Source of the DNA: Lamellibrachia satsuma
Lineage: Eukaryota > Annelida > Polychaeta > Sabellida > Siboglinidae
DNA length: 64,000 nucleotides
Assembly: GCA_033239005.1 (NCBI GenBank)
Contig: BSQZ01000070.1
Coordinates: forward strand, 1,828,617-1,892,616
Reading direction: 5' to 3'
A program made the position numbers and the translations under genes. The notes under the pieces were generated by a model. The model was not told the origin of the DNA and made no database searches. It saw only the letters and a list, made by a program, of their open reading frames with translations. Positions 24,470 through 36,559 of this stretch are shown piece by piece (position 1 is the first letter of the stretch; each line of letters begins with the position of its first letter).

Positions 24470-25650
24470 CAGGGCTTCACGTTTGAAAACAACAGGCGAG
24501 CGATTTATCCAAATATGCCAAATTAATTTAGGCGAGCGATTTGTTAGTTTTTTTTACAGTGTGCTGGCGCCACCGTTTCCCATTCGGATTCTGTCGTTGT
24601 CGCCATGAAATTTTAATTGGTACTTGCTGGCACTACGACTTTTGTACAATGAAATAAATGATTGCTTTAGTAAACCCCATTCATTGCAATTGGTGAAACG
24701 GTTTTGAATTGCAACTTGTCATCGATCACCATAGGAAGCTTAGGCAAGGCCAGTGCAGTAGCAGTGTGCTGTGTCCGTGCCCTGTGACCACGATGCGACA
24801 CTGCCACTGGTGTGCGACTTCGCTTAGGCGGTTTGAAAATTGCAATTGAGATTCACAAATGTTTAGTCATAAATGCAGCTTAGTAGGGAACACCAATATA
24901 AACTGGGGTGAAATGGCATACTTCCATTGCATCATAATGCCAAACGCACAACTGAAATTTGGTGCGCAAAAATATGAATTCGTCGCCCGCACATGAAACA
25001 GTAAATCGATGTTAAGTGGTACCGGAGATGTGCGTCGTGAATTTATGTGTTCAGAGCAGTTGAAAGACGAAGTGGAACAATTATTAAAATTGTCATTTTC
25101 AATGTTTAATCAATTTTTACACTCCTTGTCAACTCATATGCGTGTTCGGTAGCTCGGATCCAGGTTATTATTTTCGATTTCCATCACAGCCTAGTTGGTC
25201 AATCAGATTGTAACGAAATATTGTTGATTCCTTATCTATTCCATAACTGTACATGTATACATGTATTTTATTCAGTTCGACAGACATCAGTATTTTACAT
25301 TTAAACATAATACACATCGACACTAGTCCACTCATTTGATAACTTTTTATAAACCACGCGGCCAGCACATCGTAGCTTCAATAGCGTTTTTGCAATCTTG
25401 GTGCAGTAGGCTACGATCACCATCACCGGTGACAGATGATACGTGAACTCTGACTATTGCAGTCCGAACAAGAGAGTAGACTTTCATTTCCTGGTAAATC
25501 TAATACTCAAGAAACTCCTTGTCAATATGAACACTTGCGGCAGCGAGCGATTTTATCAATTGACGCGAGCGATAAATTGCTCCCTACATTATTGATTTGC
25601 GCGAGCGATAGGGAGCGAGAGCAATCGCTCACCTCAAAAATTATGCCTTG
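24470..25650 (+). mobile_element. Non-autonomous hAT-like element, copy A (1181 bp)
   Basis: Starts CAGGGCTTCACGTTTGAAAA and ends TCACCTCAAAAATTATGCCTTG, the reverse of a slightly mutated CAGGG terminus. The flanks are AAGTAT and AAGTAC, consistent with a 6-bp target duplication with one change. Multiple GCGAGCGAT motifs lie just inside both ends and may be subterminal transposase-binding sites. A central segment (about 24738-24829) is partly self-complementary. There is no transposase open frame. Copies C (52358-53538, reverse) and B (58293-59698) share sequence throughout. The CAGGG termini suggest the hAT superfamily, whose usual duplication is 8 bp, so the 6-bp reading makes it unusual. 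Confidence 0.85.
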
Positions 25651-26665
25651 AAGTACCGTAGATGAAGGGAGGTAGGAAGGATTTGAGGATGGGAGAAAGT
25701 ACTGTGGATGAAGGCAGGTAGGAAGGTCTTGAGGATTGGAGAAAGTACCGTGAATTAAGGGAGGTAGGAAGGACTTGAGGATGGGAGAAAGTACCGTGGA
25801 TGAAGTGAGGTAGGAAGGACTTGAGGATGGGAGAAAGTACCGTGGATGAAGTGAGGTAGGAAGGACTTGAGGATGGGAGAAAGGTACAGTGAATGAAGGG
25901 AGGTAGGAAGGAATTGAGGATGGGAGAAAGTACCGTGAATGAAGGGAGGTAGGAAGGACTTGAGGATTGGAGAAAGTACCATGGATGAAGGGAGGTAGGA
26001 AGGACTTGAGGATGGGAGAAAGTACAGTGAATGAAGGGAGGTAGGAAGGACTTGAGGATGGGAGAAAGTACAGTGAATGAAGGGAGGTAGGAAGGACTTG
26101 AGGATGGGAGAAAGTACCATGGATGAAGGGAGGTAAGGACTTGAGGATGGGAGAAAGTACCGTGGATGAAGGGAGGTAGGAAGGACTTGAGGATGGGAGA
26201 AAGTACCGTGGATGAAGGGAGGTAAGAAGGACTTGAGGATGGGAGAAAGTATCGTGGATGAAGGGAGGTAGGAAGGACTTGACGATGGGAGAAAGTACCG
26301 TGAATGAAGGGAGGTAGGAAGGACTTGAGGATGGGAGAAAGTATCGTGGATGAAGGGAGGTAGGAAGGACTTGACGATGGGAGAAAGTACCATGGATGAA
26401 GGGAGGTAGGAAGGACTTGAGGATGGGAGAAAGTATCGTGGATGAAGGGAGGTAGGAAGGACTTGACGATGGGAGAAAGTACCGTGGATGAAGGGAGGTA
26501 GGAAGGACTTGAGGATGGGAGAAAGTACCGTGAATGAAAGGAGGTAGGAAGGACTTGAGGATGGGAGAAAGTACCGTGAATGAAAGGAGGTAGGAAGGAC
26601 TTGAGTATGGGAGAAAGTACCGTGAATGAAAGGAGGTAGGAAGGACTTGATGATGGGAGTATGTA
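25651..26665. repeat. 46-bp minisatellite, about 22 copies
   Basis: The unit is GATGAAGGGAGGTAGGAAGG then ACTTGAGGATGGGAGAAAGT then ACCGTG. The period is 46 bases (for example 25741 to 25787). It is purine-rich on the plus strand. The minus strand stays open in three frames (212-426 codons), giving repetitive Ser/Pro/Leu peptides that I consider artefacts. Single-base variants such as GACGATG and GTATCGTGG recur in patterns that suggest higher-order duplication. Confidence 0.95.
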
Positions 26666-26869
26666 GTAGGAAAATTGGGAGAGATAGATGAATGAAGGGA
26701 AGGAGTCAAATATGATGACGGGCATGAAGGGAGGGAGATGTAGAGAGTGAGGGTGGGACGGAGGGAAAAGTGAAGATAGAGGAGGGTTGTTAACCTGTAC
26801 ATATGTAAAAAGGCAGAGAGAGGGAGAGGAAGCGGCAGACAGCCAAGAGAGACAAGGATGTTATTAAAT

Positions 26870-27600
26870 GCGTAAATATGCCCAGCATCCTGTGCAACTG
26901 AAAGTGCACATTAATCTTCTGGGCACATTTCGATGAGCTGAACCTCTTGGCTGCGAGTTACATCTCACCGAGTATGTCCACAATTCTATGTTGATGCCTG
27001 CTGGCTACAAAGCCAACCGGAACAGTTGAACAACCAAGCAATGTTATTGTGGCCGGCGGACAGAGTGGTAGTTCCACCGATCCAAGAGTACTACTAATAC
27101 ACGACACTTAGCTAAGTGAAGTTGATCCGGGAAACGGTGAGAGGGCAGTAATGTGTTCACTCAAAACCTACGGCGAAATTAATACATTATTTAAGAGTAT
27201 AACACAAGCGACCACCCATCGTAGAAGACATTTATGACCAGTGCACTACATCGGGAGATGATGCCGTCTCATGCTACTGTCTGGAAAGTCTTTGGAGACA
27301 GACTGGGCGTGGTTTTATAGGACTTTCCAGAGACATCGGAGAAGGTCGAACAGACCCTGAAGATGGATAGAATCCCCAGTGGCAAACATGGGAGGTTATG
27401 GGTCCACTCTCCCTCATGTCATTTCATCCCTACTTCTCCCCCCCCCGGACAAGCTTCCCAAGCCTGTTGGAAATGCATTGTCTGCATTCAAAATTACATC
27501 CCCATGGGTTTTTTCTTAGAGGCTGCACTCGCCACAATGAAAAGATGTTTTGTTTTGTTAACAACATTTCCTTGTAAAGAAACTACTAACCTTAATTGAT
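26870..27600. other. Intergenic, no gene seen
   Basis: No recognisable coding region. The longest plus-strand frame (78 codons, 27363-27599) is not recognised. Confidence 0.5.
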
Positions 27601-27616
27601 GCTTCTACTAGCTTTC

Positions 27617-27669
27617 CCTCTCCTCTCCTCTCCTCTCCTCTCCTCTCCTCTCCTCTCCTCTCCTCTCCT
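27617..27669. repeat. (TCCTC)n pentanucleotide repeat
   Basis: About ten perfect copies of a pure pyrimidine pentamer. Such homopurine-homopyrimidine tracts can form triplex DNA. Confidence 0.95.
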
Positions 27670-28549
27670 GCCATCTCTTCCCATTTCTTCAAGGTTCCAA
27701 TGTGTTCTTCTTTAATGTATAATCATTCAAAGCTCATGACAAGTCCTGAAATCAAAGAGATGCACATTAAAATGTGAAAACAAAAAGCAGTGGGTAAAAA
27801 TTCTAAATATATTTATGTATGTACATATAAATATACACATATATACACACACATAAATACAAAAACACACCTGAATTTACTCCCATCATTCCAAAAATCC
27901 ATTGAAGCTCTTCACAGCGTGTCGTCTCCTCAGTGAGACACGTTTGTTTCTCCAATTACCGAAAAACGACGTATTTAATCGAATGTTTAATCAAGCTACA
28001 CACAGTAGTGTCTAGTGGCCGTCTCGCCGACATGGCATGAATGAACGCGATCGCCTTTCCCATGACACCCCAGCACCAAATCATTCACAAATATGCAAAT
28101 GTTCTGACCCCGATCTCAACACCAACTGTGGCAGTGGCGCTCACCGGCATTCATGAATGACTGTCAAGTTCTTGGTTGTTCGCTCACCCGCGACCGTATG
28201 CATCAATAAAAATATAAACTGATGTATAAATATATATATGTATATGATCTTGTACGGAATTTTCACATCTACGTTCCTGGTACAGAAAGATCTTCAAGTC
28301 AACAGAGAAGTCTAATGGTCAAACAAGTACTGACCCTATGCCAGAGTGGACTTCCAGCAGACCTCTGTGGCCACTCTGCCCACCGCCACTCTGCTCACCG
28401 AGCACCATGGATACTCTGATAAATAGTCGAGCAACGCAAAGGAATGTCTCTCTGGCAATGGAATGTCGCCTGGCAGGAGTAGTTCAGTTGCGGCCCCACT
28501 GACCTAGACCTGCACTAGACAGATTGCAGGATAGGTAGAGGCCCATAGC

Positions 28550-29598
28550 CAGAGGACAAGCTCTGGTCGCCGGGAAGGCGTGAAACCACCTGGACTAGTG
28601 CTACTTCAGTACAACAACCAGCACCAACGACTATGTCAATACAACAACCAGCACCAACAACTATGTCAGTACAACAACCAGCACCAACAATTACGTCAGT
28701 ACAACAACCAGCACCAACAACTACGTCAGTACAACAACCAGCACCAACAACTACGTCAGTACAACAACCAGCACCACCTACTACGTCAATACAACAACCA
28801 GCACCAACAACTACGTCAATACAACAACCAGCACCAACGATTATGTCAGTACAACAACCAGCACCAACGACTATGTCAGTACAACAACCAACACCAACTA
28901 CTACGTCAGTACAACAACCAGCACCAACTACTACGTCAGTACAACAACCAGCACCAACGACTACGTCAGTACAACAACCAGCACTAACGACTACGTCAGT
29001 ACAACAACCAGCACCAACGACTACGTCAGTACAACAACCAGCACCAACGACTACATCAGTACAACAACCAGCACCAACGACTACGTCAGTACAACAACCA
29101 GCACCAATGACTACGTCAATACAACAACCAGTACCAACGACTATGTCAGTACAACAACCAGCACCAACGACTATGTCAGTACAACAACCAGCACCAACAA
29201 CTATGTCAGTACAACAACCAGCACCAACGACTATGTCAGTACAACAACCAGTACCAACAACTACGTCAGTACAACAACCAGTACCAACGATTATGTCAGT
29301 ACAACAACCAGCACCAACGATTATGTCAGTACAACAACCAGCACCAACGATTATGTCAGTACAACAACCAGCACCAACGACTATGTCAGTACAACAACCA
29401 GCACCAACAACTATGTCAGTACAACCAGCACCAACAACTACATCAGTACAACAACCAGCGCCAATAACTATGTCAGTACAACCAGCACCAACAACTATGT
29501 CAGTACAACAACCAGCACCAATGACTATGTCAGTACAACAACCAGCACCAACAACTACTTGCCCTACATCATTGCAGGCCTCAAAGTTAACATTTTGA
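28550..29598 (+). other. Open frame through the 30-bp array (10-residue repeat), coding status doubtful
   Basis: One frame is open from a TAG just before 28550 to TGA at 29598 and encodes a repeated TTSVQQPAPT-type decapeptide rich in Thr, Gln and Pro, like a mucin-type or linker exon. In favour: it stays open across about 32 copies, and the only two indels remove exactly one codon. Against: the unit length is a multiple of three, so openness is expected; most variable sites change the amino acid (Thr/Met, Val/Ile, Ala/Val), with no sign of synonymous preference; and no flanking exon or signal peptide is recognisable. The first ATG in frame is at 28633. Most likely non-coding. Confidence 0.2.
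28608..29560. repeat. 30-bp minisatellite, about 32 copies
   Basis: The unit is ACAACAACCAGCACCAACGA then CTATGTCAGT. Length is strictly 30 except for two copies lacking one CAA triplet. Variation is mostly ACG/ATG, ACA/ACG, GTA/ATA and GCA/GTA transitions. Confidence 0.95.
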
Positions 29599-29599
29599 G

Positions 29600-30455
29600 C
29601 TTTTACTAACTAAAATGCTAAGTAAATTTTGCCAGCCATGACATGATAGCAGTTTGCAACTGCTGCAGCTCTAGAAATATAGTCTGTACGTAGATAAAAA
29701 AGTAATATAAAGACATAAAAAGCAACCGTCATACAGATATTTTCATAATTTTATTGTGAAATCACATTGAGTAAATAATGCTATCAGATGTAATGTCCAA
29801 ATATCACGTAGCACATTGCGACAAAAGCAATTTATCTAATCGCAAATTTTAAACTTCAAGCCCCACATTGTATAGAAAGGCTGTACTGATGATGTATGAC
29901 TAGCAGCGAACAAAATTATACATGGGGTGTTCATGTGTGAAAACTTGGCAGTTATCAGCAAGGAATGCACAAGGCAGTATGCAATCAGCCTGCTCCAAGT
30001 TGCTTGGCACACAGTGTGTTGCGTAACATTCATGTAGTATCTAAAAAAATTTGCAACTTACTGCACCGCATACATCGTACTTATGAATAGCCACAAGGAC
30101 ATTAGTGTTTTTAGCAATATTATAAATTTTCTTGTGTGAAACTGCTAAAAAATTGTGAATCCATGAATAATAAAAATTCTTCTAAGACGTGCTAATTTAT
30201 TAAGTCTACTTGCTATTATGCAACATTACAAAATCACTCCAATTTTTAGCATCAACATGAAGAACTCTACATGAAAGAAACAGGTGTCTAACTGAAGGGG
30301 TGGAAGGAGGTGGGGTGAAAGTTGCACATAAAAACAAGTGCTATCAGTATCACACCATCAGCCAAGTTCACCTTCTTGTGACTGTATCAATGCCGCCCTC
30401 CGGAAGTACCAGGTTTCTGCATTGCAAGCACTGGATAATAAACAGTTATCACTTG
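29600..30455. other. Intergenic, no gene seen
   Basis: AT-rich with no recognisable feature. A GCCGCCCTCCGGAAG stretch near 30393 weakly resembles an inverted CTCF core. Confidence 0.5.
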
Positions 30456-30462
30456 AATGGCG

Positions 30463-30541
30463 ACTAACCCACACCTAACTTCACTAACTAGTGAAACTAA
30501 CCCACACCTAACTTCACTAACTAGTGAAACTAACCCACACG
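30463..30541. repeat. 33-bp tandem repeat, about 2.4 copies
   Basis: The unit ACTAACCCACACCTAACTTC continues with ACTAACTAGTGAA. Starts are at 30463, 30496 and 30529, and copies are identical over the overlap. Confidence 0.9.
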
Positions 30542-30599
30542 ACTTTCCATTTTTTGGACAATAAAGTTATTACTACATTATAACTTCACTAGTGAAACT

Positions 30600-31950
30600 A
30601 CAAATTTTAAGCCATTCAACATAAGGAGAAAATTGAGCAATGCTGAGGGGGGGAGTTATTCTGTCTGTTTCATCGAGCATCCTGGTACCTTTTTTGCTAC
30701 CAAATTAAGACTTCTCTGTGTGTTTCTAAATTCCTACCGACCTGATAACGATCGATGCGCCATTTAGATGTATTTACATTGGAGTAATTACCGTCCACAG
30801 CTAATATTAATGTCTGTCTCGACCTGTTCATAATTCAGTGACAAGGCGCCATCAACATTAGTGATCAGATCGGTGATCCGTTAAACGGGCCACTCAGTAC
30901 AGCACACATTCATTCATAAAACACACGTCTACAGGACGGCGGGACATGATTCAGCGTACATCAAAGTGTTATGTCAGTCGCAGAGAACAATGATGTCCAA
31001 ACACTGTACATTGTTGGGGCACGCATCAACATATTTCATGATCACAGTGCCCCCTGTGCTTAGGTATGCATACCACAGCTGAATAACGGCCACACCGTGA
31101 CTTCTTCACATAGCCTTTACAGCACAGGTCTTCATTATACCGTAGCGAACCTAATAGAGGAGCATGTTCCAACACAAAGCACCAGGCTATTTTATATGCA
31201 CCCATGTATGGACATTAATTATACACACATTCATAATATATAAATATTGATTGATTGATATCAATGGCATTTGCATTTTGCTACAAATATACCGCTCAAA
31301 TTAGGTCTTGTACATATATGCATTTGCGCATGCACGCACACACCGCACGCACGCAAGCAGCCATGAATGCACAGGAGTGTGAGTGATATAAATGTTACAA
31401 ACTACTGTACAACAGTTTTAAATGGCATTCTCCACGAAGAAGAAAAATGCTATTAAAAATGTCATAATTTCATGATAATAATTTAAATAATTTTCTTCCC
31501 TCATTAAAAACAATAAACTCTCATAATCAAAAACATAATTCATGCTAACCTTATAACATTATATTACTGAATAACAATTCAATGCCAGCGGTTATTCGTG
31601 GGAAAAGTTCTCATCTGGCAACTTGTGGCAAAAAAGGCAAAACACCCAGGAAGCCCAGCGGGGCATGTTCCCACCAGCGATCCCTTTCAGGGAACATGTC
31701 TGTTCTTAATGTGGCGTATTGTTGGGCACATCTGGATAGCCTTGAGAAGCCAGCTACCAACCCACTGGTTTCCATGACAACACAATCTACTGCCTAGAAT
31801 ATGTGTGCAATCTCGCCCGCTGATATTACGCGCGTCAGTGAAAAATGAGGCATTGATTAAACCGACTACTGTTTGGAATACCTGGATGGCTTGGAGAAAA
31901 TGAACGATGAGTGGTCCCGTCTCTGCAGCACTGTATGAGTGGATTCACTG
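30600..31950. other. Intergenic, no gene seen
   Basis: No recognisable coding region. A minus-strand CTCF-like core, GCACAGGGGGCAC, lies at 31048-31060. A short CGCACACAC-rich tract lies near 31330-31360. Confidence 0.5.
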
Positions 31951-31955
31951 TGTGT

Positions 31956-32895
31956 GGACAACGTTTGTCAATGTTTTAACTCAAAACAACGGGTTGGGTG
32001 CTTTTACACTACTGGGATGGGTGCTTTTACGCTACTGGGATGGGTGCTTTTACACTACTGGGATGGGTGCTTTTACACTACTGGGATGGGTGCTTTTACA
32101 CTGCTGTGTGGGTGCGTTTACACTACTGGGATGGGTGCTTTTACACTACTGGGATGGGTGCTTTTACACTGCTGTGTGGGTGCTTTTACACTACTGGGAT
32201 GGGTGTGGACAACGTTTGTCAATGTTTTAACTCAAAACAACGGGTTGGGTGCTTTTACACTACTGGGATGGGTGCTTTTACGCTACTGGGATGGGTGCTT
32301 TTACACTACTGGGATGGGTGTTTTTATGCTACTGGGATGGGTGCTTTTACACTACTGGGATGGGTGCTTTTACACTACTGGGATGGGTGCCTTTACACTA
32401 CTGGGATGGGTGTTTTACACTACTGGGATGGGTTCTTTTACACTACTGGAATGGGTGTTTTACACTGCTGGGATGGGTGCTTTTACACTGCTGTGTGGGT
32501 GCTTTTACACTACTGGGATGGGTGCTTTTACGCTACTGGGATGGGTGCTTTTACACTGCTGTGTGGGTGTTTTTACACTACTGGGATGGGTGCTTTTACA
32601 CTACTGGGATGGGTGTTGTACACTACTGGGATGGGTGCTTTTACACTACTGGGATGGGTGCTTTTACACTACTGGGATGGGTGCTTTTACACTACTGGGA
32701 TGGGTGTTTTACACTACTGGGATGGGTGCTTTTACACTACTGGGATGGGTGCTTTTACACTACTGGGATGGGTGCCTTTACACTACTGGGATGGGTGCCT
32801 TTACACTACTGGGATGGGTGTTTTACACTACTGGGATGGGTTCTTTTACACTACTGGAATGGGTGTTTTACACTGATGGGATGGGTGCCTTTGCA
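31956..32895. repeat. 23-bp minisatellite, about 38 copies, with higher-order duplication
   Basis: The unit is GGGTGCTTTTACACTACTGG then GAT, period 23. Variants are GTTTTAC (one base shorter), TGCTGTGTGGG and GGAATGGG. A unique-looking 45-base segment beginning TGTGGACAACGTTTGTCAAT occurs at 31956 and again at 32208, and a variant string (GGTGCC, GGTGTTTTAC, GGTTC, GGAATGG) recurs near 32384-32470 and 32790-32870. Long plus-strand frames of 218-326 codons are by-products. Confidence 0.95.
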
Positions 32896-32934
32896 CCCAT
32901 GGTAGACAGGTTTACTTGACTGAAAACTCGGACT

Positions 32935-33145
32935 CATGTCAGAAACATTTGTAATGTCACAGTCGTCACCCATAAAGTAATGTCATAGATGATGTTACCT
33001 TTAAAATACTGGTACAAATGGTACCAGTGAAGTAATGTCACAAATTTTACCCATAAAGTAATGCCATAAACATTACCAATAAATTAATGTGACAAATGAT
33101 ACCCATAGAGTGATATCACAAATGTCACCCATAAAAATGGCATTT
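32935..33145. repeat. Degenerate tandem repeat, unit about 30-35 bp
   Basis: Five to six diverged copies of AAAGTAATGTCACAAATGTTACCCAT-like sequence (core GTAATGTCACAAA and ACCCATA), immediately after the 23-bp array. Confidence 0.75.
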
Positions 33146-33242
33146 GTTCACATAATTCCATCACTTCCTCTAAACCTTGCACTTGTATACGACCGGGGTA
33201 CCTCAACTGGTGCAAATGGTTTCAATGGAACAATTTCATGTC

Positions 33243-33368
33243 CAAAATTATAAATTTATTATGGATAACCAACATTGTTAAGTTATTATGGACAACCAAC
33301 AGTATTAAGTTATTATGAAATAACCAACATTGTTAAGTTATTATAAAATAACCAACATTGTTAAGTTC
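33243..33368. repeat. Tandem repeat, unit about 27-31 bp, four copies
   Basis: Repeated TTATTAT-GG/AA-AACCAACATTGTTAAG with small indels. Confidence 0.85.
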
Positions 33369-33458
33369 GCAGAAGAGCAAAATAAACAAGCTGTGTGACT
33401 TTTCAACTTTTCAGCTGAATTTAAATCTTGATGCTATAAATAACACCTGTAACTTCTG

Positions 33459-33461
<3 letters not shown>

Positions 33462-33494
<33 letters not shown>
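33462..33494. repeat. (AT)n microsatellite
   Basis: About 16 perfect TA dinucleotides. Confidence 0.95.
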
Positions 33495-33498
<4 letters not shown>

Positions 33499-33499
33499 C

Positions 33500-35000
33500 C
33501 CGAGTAGAGTGATTCACTCTCGTAGCCAAGTACCTGACATTTTTTGTTGCCTTGCCAAGAAATACTCTGCTAAGGTATGCGACTATTGGGACATTTTGTT
33601 AATTCCAGTAATGTCTCAATGTAACTGTTTTTCAGTGTCTTCCCATGATGCATTGTAATGGTGGCTGTGGACTATCACAGGAGTCAACAATATGCAGAAG
33701 AAATTAAGAAAACGCTGACTTTTTTTTACAAGATCTTGCTCTTTGGCGAACTAAAATAACTGGGACCTTATATAGTAGTAAACGCAACAGTAATCACTCT
33801 CCCAATATTTGTATCTGGAGCAAAAAGTCAGAACCACTTTTAAATCATTATTCTTTCATCGATACTAATGGCACGATCGTGGCACTTTAAACACACATTA
33901 GGATTTTTACATATAACTGTAATTTAATTTTCAGTAAAGAAAATCTGTGTGATAATGTTGGATAAATGTAGTCTGACCATGTAGAATAACTGTAGTTACA
34001 TGCTTCAGCTGTTGCCTGTAGAACGGTGACAATACCAATTCATGCCCGACACATTTGACAAGAGATTCTAAAATATCCTGGCAACTTGTGTATAAATTAA
34101 TCGCATGAGACAAACTGGTTGAAAAACAATAAAACACAGAAGTACTGCAACTTTGTGTTCTGGATCTGGCTGTGATTTATTTATATTTTGATTGGGTGAA
34201 GACCTAGTAGAATACCACTGACCAAATGATCGTATCTGTAATTTAAGTAAATAATATAGTAAAATTAACGAAATTATTATCTGTATTTGTAATTTAAATT
34301 GCAAAGTAATGTCCTATGGACATGTCATGCCAGTGTGCATGGTGGTTTAGTTTGTCTCTGAGATGATGAAAGAGTTAGTAGTTGTCCCACCTGCAAAAGA
34401 AAATGCTTACCCCCCCCCAGTTACTCCCCAAAGGCTACTAATGTTATGGTCCAAACTGGACAACTAAGAAATTTGTCTTTTGTTGTATATTATTTTACTT
34501 GCCGACCAAACTAGCTTAGTCATCAAGATCATCCAAATGATACACCATAAGCTTTATATCACATTCAAGAAAAGACACATTTATGGATCAATATGGCCAT
34601 ACAAACAGCAATCTACAAACATGGCCTGTGATTTTCATTATGTCTCAATCCAGTCCATTGGCATTAATTCAGTGTAATGCCTAACCTTTGACCCTTCACC
34701 CCACCAGGCCACCTGATCAGGTCCAAGACATTTCCTGTGACCACTTTAGGGGCCGGTCACTATTGTTGACATTGATCTATTTATACGAAGCGTGCAAAAG
34801 AGGTGCCTTGGCCCGCGTACAAAATTGTTTAACGTCTGTTGCATGCAAAATATAACCACCATTGTGTCATGCTGCCCCGTACTGGGAACTGTGATAGAAC
34901 TACCATCTTTTAATCATGTAGTCATTCACTGCGCAACATTGTAATACAGTCTGGCAACTTGAAGTTATCAGAAAAACACAATTGCTTTAACATAATTAGT
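33500..35000. other. Intergenic, no gene seen
   Basis: AT-rich. Frames are under 80 codons and nothing was recognised. Confidence 0.5.
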
Positions 35001-35004
35001 GTAT

Positions 35005-35066
35005 GTGCTACACATACATGAATGTGCTACACATACCTGTATCTCCTACACATACATGTATGTCCT

Positions 35067-35135
<69 letters not shown>

Positions 35136-35136
35136 C
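35005..35136. repeat. ACATACATG-rich and (AT)n/(ATAC)n repeat
   Basis: Imperfect copies of CTACACATACATGTATG are followed by about 25 bases of pure TA and about 30 of ATAC tetranucleotides. Confidence 0.9.
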
Positions 35137-35724
35137 ACCTGCACTGTGTCATATATTTTTCAATGTGGAAAATTATCAAACTTTTAAAGAACTAACTCGG
35201 GGATGGGGGAGGGGAAGGGAGGGGAGGTGTGAGAATTAGTATGTTTTGTAGGAATAGGTAAATGTTGACAATTGTGACCGGTCCCTGGCCAGAATGCTTC
35301 CAGTTTGTAAAATGTCCAATGTTCCCAACACGGAGCTATTCTAGATGGCTTGTTGCCAAATTTCGAGCTTTTTCCTTATCAGGTTTTCACTTCTCTCAAC
35401 GTTCTTCTACTTTCATAGCAGTAGGTCACCACTTTTGGAGAATGTCCAAGGGATATTTTCAAGCGGAAAACATGACATCAAAATTAAATATGAGCCACCC
35501 TTATCCTCTCATGGTTTAGAATTGCGACAAGTTTTTAACATAACTAATCTCATTCCCTCTATAAGGAGAAGACAATTAATTAAGTTAATCCTCAGTGAGT
35601 TTTCATATAAAGTATGGCGCCCAGATCAGTTGTTATTCCTAACTGTGATTTGCAGTGCTTACACTAATCTGCAGACTTGTTCACTCAAGTCGACCTTTTT
35701 CATGACTTGCAACTTGCATTAGAA

Positions 35725-36020
35725 TTCAGAGAGATGATTCAAGACTTGACTTGGATGTCATCAACTTGAGACTTGACTTGCCAGTTTGACTTGCAAAGAA
35801 GAACGGTTGTTCGAAACGTGTAAAATAAGAGACCATGTTATTGTGAAAGGCTGCACTGAGTACAATAATTATGAAGAACATATTACTTTCTGCTAATGTT
35901 GTGGTGGGGCTGCGACTGCCTGAATTTCCTGCTAAAAATTACCGCACACACAACAAGGATGGCTTTTGGGAATTCTGGTGACTTGGGACTTGACTTGAGA
36001 TTGACAGTTTGTAACTTGCA
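35725..36020. repeat. ACTTGACTTG-type degenerate repeat in two blocks
   Basis: The blocks at about 35725-35795 and 35980-36020 are rich in GACTTGACTTG and ACTTGAGACTTGAC. The roughly 190 bases between them lack the motif, so a later insertion may separate a once continuous tract. Confidence 0.6.
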
Positions 36021-36500
36021 TACATGTCTACTAATCCTTATCCATCATCCTCTCTTTGGACCACAGACCATACAGTGTTCTTGGTCCTTGGGCTGTCAGG
36101 AAAGCGGGTCTTTGAATTGTATGGCATTCAAAAATGTTTTCCTTGATTCTTTTCCAGATAAGTCGTGCTACGTCTATCTTCCTCAGGTAGACAGATTTCA
36201 GTGTCGTCTTTGCCATGCTATCTGATTCTCAGGGATAGACTGTAATTTGGCCAATACGTAATCCCCTACTGTTATCCCAGAATCCTCTCTCTACAGGAAT
36301 CCCAACATGAAGACTTTGGTAAAGTTATCGTGGAACAATCACAAACAAATCGACCCAGATTGTGAGACGTTTATACCAGGCTTTATGACAAGCAGCCATA
36401 AATTTCTCTCGCGAAGCAAGCTACTGATATTTCAACTACAATGTTATACATACAAGCGACGTGTTCTCTGTTGAGCGATACACGTTACATGTTACAAGCA

Positions 36501-36550
36501 TGTATTGATGTGCCGTCTCCATGTAAGCATGGAGACGACACATCAATACA
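36501..36550. other. Near-perfect hairpin, 23-bp arms, 4-base loop
   Basis: The left arm TGTATTGATGTGCCGTCTCC then ATG (36501-36523) pairs with 36528-36550 at 22 of 23 positions around the loop TAAG. The loop is short for a typical animal microRNA precursor, and the arms are as short as the mature RNA. A palindromic element or a replication snap-back is equally likely. Confidence 0.8.
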
Positions 36551-36559
36551 ATACAAGTT

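Noticed and set aside
25522..26802. Minus-strand frames of 212-426 codons
   Set aside because: They run through the 46-bp minisatellite in all three frames. The unit has no stops on that strand, so openness carries no information.
31907..32919. Plus-strand frames of 107-326 codons rich in Trp, Gly and Tyr
   Set aside because: By-product of the 23-bp array; several frames are open at once.
34999..35239. 62- and 78-codon frames rich in Tyr, Ile and Thr
   Set aside because: They come from ATAC/AT microsatellite sequence.
36501..36550. Calling the hairpin a microRNA gene
   Set aside because: The loop is only 4 bases and the stem ends with the 23-bp arms. No conserved seed is known to me.
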